64,000 nucleotides of DNA, taken from NCBI RefSeq assembly GCF_039555335.1, contig NC_092628.1, positions 79,672,713-79,736,712 of the forward strand, written 5' to 3'. This stretch comes from Amphiura filiformis. Taxonomy: Eukaryota; Echinodermata; Ophiuroidea; Amphilepidida; Amphiuridae. The translations under genes were made by a program, and so were the position numbers. The notes under the pieces were generated by a model. The model made no database searches and was not told where the DNA came from. It saw only the letters and a list, made by a program, of their open reading frames with translations. Positions 58,601-64,000 of this stretch are shown here, in pieces (position 1 is the stretch's first letter; every line of letters begins with the position of its first letter).

Positions 58601-59939
58601 TTTCCACATCTGTTGTTTCTAGCTGTGGCTTTATTAAGTAACGGTCGAGCTGTAGGGCCTACGGCTACAATGCATGACGGAAATCAATTATTTGAAAAAG
58701 TCCTTCATCGCGCATGTTTTCTGAGAGACATTGACGTAATTGTGTCGTTTTACCCTTCCTGTTTTATGGTTTACCTTTTATTAGCAAGGAATGTAACACA
58801 ATCTAAAAATTATTTGGATCTTATGATACCAAAATACGTACTCTTGCAGCTGCCTACCAACACACCCCATTATGATATCATAATGTATGTATGCACTCTT
58901 TGCACAAAACAGACCAAATGATTACATCGGCTTTGAAGTTTCATCATCCACCCTACCTCTGGGTAATGTAGTACGTTTGAAAAATCAACGCAAAGAATTT
59001 GGTCCCACGATTACCTCCGCGTCATGTGGTTGCTCACCAGTCACTTGACAATGCTTGAGCGTAGCCACAGCTGCTATGTGGCAACCCAGCAAACACAAAA
59101 ACGTTTTAAAAACGTTTTAAATAAGTTATATTTTGGCTTTTGGTTTAGGTAAAAACGTTTTAATAACATTAAAATGTCGGGTTGTATAAAAGGTCATGAT
59201 GTTTTAAAACGTTTTGTATGAAAACACACTACAACAATATTTTTAAATGTTTTCAAAAAATGTTATTGTAAACTATTTTTGCAAACAGTTTTACCAAATA
59301 TTTTGTCAATACTTAAATAACATTATGTTAAAATATTTGAACCCAGCAAACACAGAAATGTTCTTAAAATGTTTTTTCAAAACCTTTTAATAATATTTAA
59401 ATGTCGGGTTATATAAAGGTCATGAAAACGTTTTTAAAACGTTACTGCAAATATTTTGGGCAAACATTTTTCGCAAAATATTTTTCAACCCCAAAATAAC
59501 ATTCTGTTTAGAATGTTTTGTATCAAGTTTTCAAGAATGTTTTTGGAATGTTATAAAAGGATTTTATACCCTTTATATATAACCCGACATTTTCTGTAAA
59601 ACATTTTTGTTTGCTGAGTAGTAGATTATCAAAAAATGTTTTTTAGGTTATGAAAACGTTTTATACTCTTAATATACCCTTTATATAACCCGACATTAAA
59701 CGTTTTCTGTCAACCTTTTATAACCTTTTGCGAATGATGTCGAAAACGTTTTGTGTTTGCTGGGAAACTATAAGAAGGTGGTTATCCACCACTTGAGTGT
59801 TAAATAACATCCACAAACTTACCTCTCTTGTCGATGTGTCAGCCACCTTTTTCCTGATAAGGTCTCTTAGTGTCGTGTCTGAATCATAGAAATCTATGGA
59901 GAAATCCTTGGTATCACATGAACCAGTAAAGACCGCCAT
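45845..59939 (-). CDS. ODC1: Ornithine decarboxylase-like gene, 10 coding exons, 424 aa
   Basis: PLP-dependent group IV decarboxylase; the family converts ornithine to putrescine, the first step of polyamine synthesis, as a cytosolic homodimer. Exons (5' to 3'): 59823-59939, 57081-57177, 56554-56630, 56035-56207, 55227-55361, 54390-54561, 49408-49585, 48212-48318, 46491-46617, 45845-45936. They sum to 1275 nt (424 codons plus stop); all splice phases match and introns are GT/AG. Family motifs in order: FYAIKCN (PLP lysine), [80 protein letters not shown]...YYVA. Human ODC is 461 aa; this protein stops soon after YYV, so the C-terminal degron tail is absent. The Asp that follows the catalytic Cys in ODC is Asn here. 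Antizyme inhibitor is the alternative, but the lysine, histidine, aspartate and cysteine positions I can read favour an enzyme. Confidence 0.93.
46491..46617 (-). CDS. ODC1: ODC-like exon 9 (catalytic cysteine)
   Basis: Encodes [20 protein letters not shown] through EWVFFE, phase 0 to phase 1. WGQTCNG contains the catalytic Cys (C360 in mouse). The next residue, Asp in characterised ODCs, is Asn here. Confidence 0.92.
46620..48210. other. ODC intron 8
   Basis: No coding sequence other than the flanking exons. AC-rich stretch near 46950-47110. Confidence 0.5.
48212..48318 (-). CDS. ODC1: ODC-like exon 8 (NDGFYGSF)
   Basis: Encodes a short acidic loop (NNEEEEYK) followed by [11 protein letters not shown], phase 1 to phase 0, donor AAG|GTGAGG. 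The Asp of LNDG is the D332 equivalent that contacts substrate in ODC. Confidence 0.92.
49408..49585 (-). CDS. ODC1: ODC-like exon 7 (EPGRY)
   Basis: Encodes [14 protein letters not shown] through NALEM, phase 0 to phase 1. Contains IIAEPGRYF, matching E274 and R277 of ODC, which contact the cofactor. The preceding intron is about 4.8 kb and full of mobile elements. Confidence 0.93.
49631..50088. mobile_element. Inverted-repeat element in ODC intron 6
   Basis: 458 bp with about 42-base perfect inverted ends (CCCCCCAACTCAACACAAAA onward) and a 10-bp flanking direct repeat CACAAACCCC (49621-49630, 50089-50098). A 9-11 bp duplication is typical of Mutator-like elements; assignment tentative. 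Inside are two copies of GGGGTATTTAATTTGCACTG. Confidence 0.82.
50911..51203. mobile_element. hAT-like miniature element in ODC intron 6
   Basis: 293 bp from CAGGGCCGGATTTACC to GGTAAATCTGGCCCTG, flanked by a perfect 8-bp duplication CCCCACAG (50903-50910, 51204-51211). These ends and duplication length fit hAT. Confidence 0.88.
51730..52070. repeat. Decayed repeat with GCGCGAAGCG blocks
   Basis: Two AATGCGCGCGAAGCG segments (51842 and 51917); similar wording (GCGTGCGAAGCGTGCGC) occurs inside the hAT-like element at 51035. Ends CAGTGGTGTAGA and CTACGCCTATGG suggest a decayed inverted-repeat element. Confidence 0.45.
52593..52662. repeat. (GAT)n microsatellite
   Basis: About 22 uninterrupted GAT units in ODC intron 6. 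Confidence 0.95.
53150..53385. repeat. Element with GGGACCGTTCATTATTTC end
   Basis: Right end GAAATAATGAACGGTCCC with three ACCATCTGACCCCCC units; the inverse end GGGACCGTTCATTATTTC and CATATGACCCCCC units occur at about 50528-50640. Two copies or remnants of one family in opposite orientation. Confidence 0.6.
54390..54561 (-). CDS. ODC1: ODC-like exon 6 (GGGFPG phosphate loop)
   Basis: Encodes (S)[13 protein letters not shown] through AEQPFEK, phase 2 to phase 0. The His of SFHVGS stacks on the PLP ring in ODC (H197), and LDIGGGFPG is the glycine loop that binds the PLP phosphate. Donor AAG|GTATCG. Confidence 0.93.
54590..54930. repeat. Interspersed repeat R, copy 3 (inverted)
   Basis: Inverse of 7930-8280, next to ODC exon 6. 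More diverged than the other two copies are from each other. Confidence 0.7.
55227..55361 (-). CDS. ODC1: ODC-like exon 5
   Basis: Encodes [15 protein letters not shown] through LNVIGV with phase 2 at both ends. The Arg of VLRLAPDDS matches R154 of ODC. The exon aligns with LVLRIATDDS...VVGVS of the family. Confidence 0.92.
55540..55752. mobile_element. Inverted-repeat element TTTCACTAAACTTCG in ODC intron 4
   Basis: Ends CATTTCACTAAACTTCGTAA and CGTAAAGTTTAGTGAAATAG are inverted; several TTACGAA motifs inside. No coding content. Confidence 0.6.
56035..56207 (-). CDS. ODC1: ODC-like exon 4 (antizyme-binding segment)
   Basis: Encodes [10 protein letters not shown] through KAYPEA with a phase 0 start and phase 2 end. 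It includes IIYANTCKQ and a stretch, [19 protein letters not shown], that aligns with the antizyme-binding region of vertebrate ODC (roughly residues 117-140). Its conservation suggests antizyme control is retained. Confidence 0.92.
56554..56630 (-). CDS. ODC1: ODC-like exon 3 (PLP lysine)
   Basis: Only 77 nt. After a polypyrimidine tract and CAAG acceptor it encodes AIKCNPDP...[10 protein letters not shown] and ends in phase 0 at AAG|GTAAAA. The Lys of AIKCN is the Schiff-base lysine (K69 in mouse numbering) and the Asp of GFDC corresponds to D88. Confidence 0.9.
57081..57177 (-). CDS. ODC1: ODC-like exon 2
   Basis: Encodes [15 protein letters not shown] through LPKVHPFY. It begins in phase 0 after a TTCTAG acceptor and ends in phase 1 at TATG|GTAAAT. 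It aligns with the ODC segment DAFYVADLG...LPRVTPFY that leads to the PLP lysine. It is too short to stand out as an ORF and was found by motif. Confidence 0.9.
57180..58360. other. ODC intron 1, AT-rich
   Basis: No gene. Two related segments with ATGCTACCCTCTGCCTGATT (57290) and ATGCTACTCCTCCCCCTTAT (57748) indicate an old duplication. Confidence 0.4.
58370..58921 (+). other. Unassigned 183-codon open frame in ODC intron 1
   Basis: Longest open frame in the intron, antisense to ODC. Begins [12 protein letters not shown] and has hydrophobic stretches ([31 protein letters not shown]). No family recognised, no introns or regulatory signals seen. Could be chance, or a decayed mobile element read in one frame. 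Confidence 0.2.
59095..59764. mobile_element. Inverted-repeat element CCCAGCAAACAC, copy 2
   Basis: Inverse of 15054-15706, in ODC intron 1, ending 58 bases before the exon 1 donor. Internal AAACGTTTT blocks and GTCGGGTTATATAAAGG segments are shared. Confidence 0.85.
59823..59939 (-). CDS. ODC1: ODC-like exon 1 (start codon)
   Basis: Encodes 39 residues from MAVFTG to STRE and ends in phase 0 at a GTAAGT donor. The ATG has A at -3 and G at +4. It matches the variable N-terminus of ODC that precedes the AFYVADLG segment. The start is the first Met of the open frame. A TATA-like stretch lies about 70 bases upstream (near 60008-60015), but I do not claim it as a promoter. Confidence 0.85.
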
Positions 59940-60476
59940 AATTACTATGGCACAATTATGATCGAGATGAAAAAATAATTTTTATTATCGATATTCGGAG
60001 TTGTGTGTTATAAACCGGAGACCTATCTATACTAGCTATGAGCATGGATCGTACTTTGAGGAAGGTAACTCACCAATAGCTACCAATGTTGACGTTATTA
60101 AGAAATGAAGGCGACAGATAATAAAAGTCTACATCACTGGCAAAATGTGGCGTTTTTAATTAAACAAACACACTTCCTGCCCTAAAGAGATCGTGATTGG
60201 CTGGGTGGATCACTGCTTGTATAGTTGAATCAGATCATGAAAATAATACCCAGATCTTATTGGCTATCGACATGTCCTCGCCTTATTTCGTAATAAAAGT
60301 GAGTGTCTTTAATTTTATTCCAAACGATGTTAAATTATAAAATATATGACTGATATTATTTAGCTCAGGCACTGTGCCGGGACTCTGAAATACCCATAGT
60401 GTAAATGATCTAAGAGCTCGCTTCGTATGCTATTCAAGAGGCGTCGCCGCGTTCGCCTTCCTTTTGACGTCTTCTG

Positions 60477-62400
60477 TTAATTTCGTTTCCTCCCGTAAAG
60501 GTGTCCAATGTGTGAGTGTTGAGCTCCAACGATTGTCTTGTCTGCGGCTGGTATGACCAGCAAGGGCCATTTTCTGCTTTTAATGGTTTCCAAGATGTCT
60601 TGAACTTGGGTATGCTCCCTGATTAATTTGTTGGATTTTCTGTCCATATGTAGATGATGTTTAGTAGTCTTCTTTCCATGCTGTGTTGGGCTGCTGCTAG
60701 TCTTCTTTGCATTTTTGACGTTAATGTCCATGATACTGCTCCATATGAAATATGTAGCTGGGAGGATGCATTTTGCTGTAGACCTTACTTGTAAGGCATA
60801 TCATTTATTAATTTTTCAAACAAAAAACATTATATAATATTCAATTTTAGACCTGGACAATACCAACAGCTATCACACTAATACACACATATTTTAAAGC
60901 TAACTAAAGATAGATTTTCGTTTCTATATCTAATTATTATTTTTTTCTTCTCTTTTGTGATAATTTCTATTCTATTAACTGCACATTTGTTTAAATCAAA
61001 ATTAGCCAAACAATATGACTTATTCCTTATATTTCATGATGAAAAGTTTTTTGAAAATCTCCTTGCCATTTAGTAGTATTTTTTCGGATGTCATAATACC
61101 GTTATACATGTGTCTACCTCTTGTAAAGATGTAAACAAGTTTTAAGATAAATAGCGCCATCATTGTTCAACTTTACCTAAATATGACAGTTTTTACAGTT
61201 TCACATTACATCAAACCGTGGCATATTGGGAGCTTGCCTTTCATGAAAGTGCTGTATCTTCCAAAGGCTTCCTTCGAATTTCAGAGTCTTGGTTTTTGTC
61301 TAGAAGAGAGAAGCGTTGTCCAAGGTATGCATATTCCTCAACCTGCTCGATTTCAACCCCTTTTACTTGCCATATCCATGCATTGCCATGACCTTTATTC
61401 TATTTTGCTCATGCTTGCCTCATCCAAATCTTGCAGCATTGTCTCAATATGAGGTTGTCCGATATAGTGACAATGTCATCTGTAAAGCGTATTGACTCAT
61501 GTGTTGTCCATTTATGTTGATTCCTTCTAAGGTGGCTGTACGTAAAAAGTTTTGCTGAAATAGTGTCTCCCTGGCGCATCCCCTTCTTCATTATGATTAT
61601 GTCACTGTCTTTGTGCATTTTGACTGTGTTGTAGCAATTTGAGTAGATGTCTTCGAACAGTTGAAGATCTCAGGCAGGCATTGTTGATCCTTTAGTCTTT
61701 AAGTGCGTTCAGACCTGAGCTGGTTTCGATAGAATCTAATGCCTTCTCGTAATCTATAAAAGCTACGTACAGTGGAATGTTGTACTCTAGACACTTCTCC
61801 TTCATATGGTATGGTCGTGTGGATATAGTTGAAAATCCTTTCCTGACGCCTGCCTGCTCCCTTGGCTGATTGTTGTCTAGGACGTTTTCTAGTTTGTTAG
61901 TACGTACCTTTGTGTACAGCTTGTACAGGTTTGAGAGGAGACTGATGGTAATACAGAATGCTGAACCTCCCAATTGGTGACATTGGGTATATCTTTTTAT
62001 GGTTGGCCTGGTCCATCACTGGCAAATAAGTGTTCATATAAGTATTTTATTCTGTAAAGAATTCGATCTTGTTCTGTGATTTCTCGGTCATTAGTATCGA
62101 GGAGGCTTGTGATTTTTCCCTATGCTAGGTTTTCTTCAGATTTTTGTTTTCCTCATTTGCGGATTTCATCATCTTGGTGTCGTAACTCCGTATACATGGT
62201 ATATCTTCACGTAGAACTTTTTCCTGGCCGCGGTTGTTCTGTGTATTCAACACATTGTATGTTTGTTCCATCCCCGTGCTTTCATGGATCTTCTCTTCTT
62301 CTTGAGTTTTCTGGTAGAATCTGATATTTTGGTCTCTCGCGTCTTTGGGTTCTTTTCTCAGTGCAATTTCTATGGCCAATTCGTGTTTTGTATCTGATCA
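60477..62400 (-). pseudogene. RTE-like non-LTR retrotransposon, decayed
   Basis: Minus strand from 62.4 to 60.5 kb: a coiled-coil-like charged region (62125-62379), then NLYKLYTKVRTNKLENVLDN, PREQAGVRKGFSTI, YVAFIDYEKALDSIE (motif A), MRQGDTISAKLFT, IRFTDDIVTISDN (catalytic box, normally FADD), and a C-terminal REHTQVQDILETIKSRKW resembling the post-RT region that precedes the conserved WxGH motif. Several frame shifts and missing segments. It stands upstream of the ODC start on the same strand. Confidence 0.82.
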
Positions 62401-62518
62401 GGCTCTCTTCTTCACATTCATCTGCCAAAAGTTGGAACTGGTTTTGCAGTTGCAGTTAGAAATTGGAATTCTACTCTCTTTTTAACTTCTTTAGGTTTTA
62501 TTTATTTATTCATTTAAG

Positions 62519-62992
62519 GTGGCTGTGTACTCTCAGACATGCATGTAGTAAAAGTGCAATAACTTTGTAATTATTCGCGCAAAACATATAAAAGTATACA
62601 TTTTTATGAAGGCAAGACATCAATAAATCTTAATTTAAATACAGATTTGGGGTAAAAACAACAATTTTGAAGAAAATCACAAAAAGTGAGTTTTTGGCAA
62701 TATTTGTTAGGTACATCATAACAAAAAACATTCTTTCCAAAATATTTTATTTTGTTTTTCGCTCGATCTTGAGGCTCCATTCCAAAAACCTTGCTGGTAC
62801 AACAAAGATTTTCTTTCCTTTTCAATTTCAAACACGAGTGGAATAGTGAAATAAAATCCTTAAAATATTGCAGTTGGAGTTTACAAATCTGGATTTTCAT
62901 TCCTTGTATTTATAAAAAACATAACAAGGTACAAACATATCATAAAAACTCAATTTTGAGAAAGAAACAATGGCTAGAGTACACAGCCGCGT
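62519..62992. mobile_element. Inverted-repeat element GGCTGTGTACTC
   Basis: Ends GGCTGTGTACTCT and AGAGTACACAGCC (approximate); AT-rich interior without coding capacity. Confidence 0.6.
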
Positions 62993-63044
62993 TAAAGGTG
63001 GGTAACCTGGTTGACAACCTCATCCCCTCACTTTACCCCCATCA

Positions 63045-63290
63045 AAATGCTGATTTTGATATCAGGTGAAAGCTCATATTTTTCTCATTAACATGCTGAA
63101 ATTAGGCGTTCCAAATTGGTATATTTCCGGAGAAATCATCAAAAAACTGTCGAATTAGTTTCAAATATGGTATACCATATTTTAGACTAATTCAACAGTT
63201 TTTTGATCATATCTTCGGAAATACACCAATTTGGAACTTTTAATTTCAATATGTTAATGAGAAAAATAGGATCTCTCATTTGATATCAAT
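63045..63290. repeat. Large hairpin, about 245 bp
   Basis: Inverted arms of about 120 bases with centre ATATGGTATACCATAT near 63173; arms contain CCAAATTGGTATATTTCCGG / its near inverse and TTTCTCATTAACATG / its inverse. Confidence 0.85.
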
Positions 63291-63299
63291 TTGTTACAT

Positions 63300-64000
63300 G
63301 ATCATGATGATTATCATTAATATAAACACTGTAGACTACCAAAATCACGCTGTATAAAATGTCAGTAATTCCATAAGCATGATAAGGAATTAGTCACATT
63401 TACAAGGAACATTTATGTTTTCTTTTTGCATGAATGTTTGAAAGGGACGACATTTCATGTTATAGGTAAGTTTTAAAGAATTTGATTTTCCAAATATATC
63501 AGGTCACTTTCCTTTAATATTCATTTAGGCATTTCAAGCAAGAACTGCCAAGGCCCAACAAATGTATGAGTGGACCCCACCCTTACAAACTGGTTATAAA
63601 ATATAAACAAAAGCATTGCACCATAAATACACATAATAAGGTCGGCTAAGGTAGTAGGCCCTTGGTAAATAAAATCTCTAAGATCAACGCAAAGATCCCA
63701 GGATACACTTCTAGTGCCCGTTTCTATTCATCGTTATGTATTCTTCTCCCGTGCATTATTTTCATGAACTACCCTTCACAGCCCAAATTATATAAACCTG
63801 CACGCTAAACAATGCATTATCTAAAACCTGCACGCTAAACAATAGATTCTAGATAATACGTGCACGCTCAAATACTAGAAATACTACTTTCACATAACCA
63901 TAAAGTAGAGTTAGGTGGCGCTTTAGACACAGAGATCACATAACTATATAATTGTCTGTTCGATATATATACCAACAAAAAAGTACGAATATACATTCTG
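63300..64000. other. No gene recognised
   Basis: AT-rich. Two direct copies of ACCTGCACGCTAAACAAT near 63797-63842, with a third partial copy (CGTGCACGCTC). Confidence 0.4.

Overview
The window is AT-rich, intron-rich animal DNA, heavily broken up by transposons, with one 200-base assembly gap (11903-12102). Dense non-LTR retrotransposon remains, a Penelope-like element, tRNA-derived SINEs, many short inverted-repeat elements and the style of the two genes suggest a marine invertebrate, most likely a deuterostome (acorn worm, echinoderm or lancelet type). The species cannot be fixed from sequence alone. I reconstructed splice sites by hand from GT/AG signals, reading phase and comparison of paralogous exons.

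Region 1 (0.5-34.3 kb, minus strand) carries an unusual modular gene. I resolve 14 exons. In transcription order they are: a triple VWC exon (34.3 kb), a two-exon domain I do not recognise, here called GLW after its GLW-x(3)-M-x-GS-like core (31.8 and 28.3 kb), a one-exon GLW domain (27.3 kb), Ser/Thr-rich linker exons (22.4 and 17.0 kb), a near-identical second one-exon GLW domain (14.4 kb), three more linkers (12.7, 10.8, 8.4 kb), a single VWC exon (7.1 kb), another two-exon GLW domain (3.5 and 3.1 kb) and a linker (0.65 kb). Every unit begins and ends in phase 1, so together they give one open frame of 1017 codons. The region has grown by nested tandem duplication: six copies of a linker-exon unit and two copies of a GLW-plus-linker block. 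It has then been interrupted by LINE, Penelope, piggyBac-like, hAT-like and foldback insertions. The true 5' and 3' ends are not visible.

Region 2 (34.3-45.8 kb) has no recognisable host exon. It holds microsatellites, short inverted-repeat elements and a LINE fragment (40.9-43.3 kb) split by a TTAA-flanked element whose removal restores the LINE reading frame exactly.

Region 3 (45.8-59.9 kb, minus strand) is a complete ornithine decarboxylase-like gene: ten coding exons, 424 residues, all intron phases consistent. It keeps the PLP lysine and most active-site residues. It has Asn where Asp follows the catalytic Cys, and it lacks a mammalian-type C-terminal degron tail. Its introns carry a perfect-TIR element with 10-bp flanking repeats and a hAT-like element with an 8-bp duplication.

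Region 4 (60-64 kb) is a decayed RTE-like retrotransposon (minus strand), an inverted-repeat element and a large perfect hairpin.

The most novel items are the phase-1 modular gene with the unrecognised GLW domain and amplified linker exons, a hammerhead-ribozyme-like motif at the 3' end of the Penelope remnant (30640-30699), and the large foldback element with a 6-bp target duplication (23274-25550).
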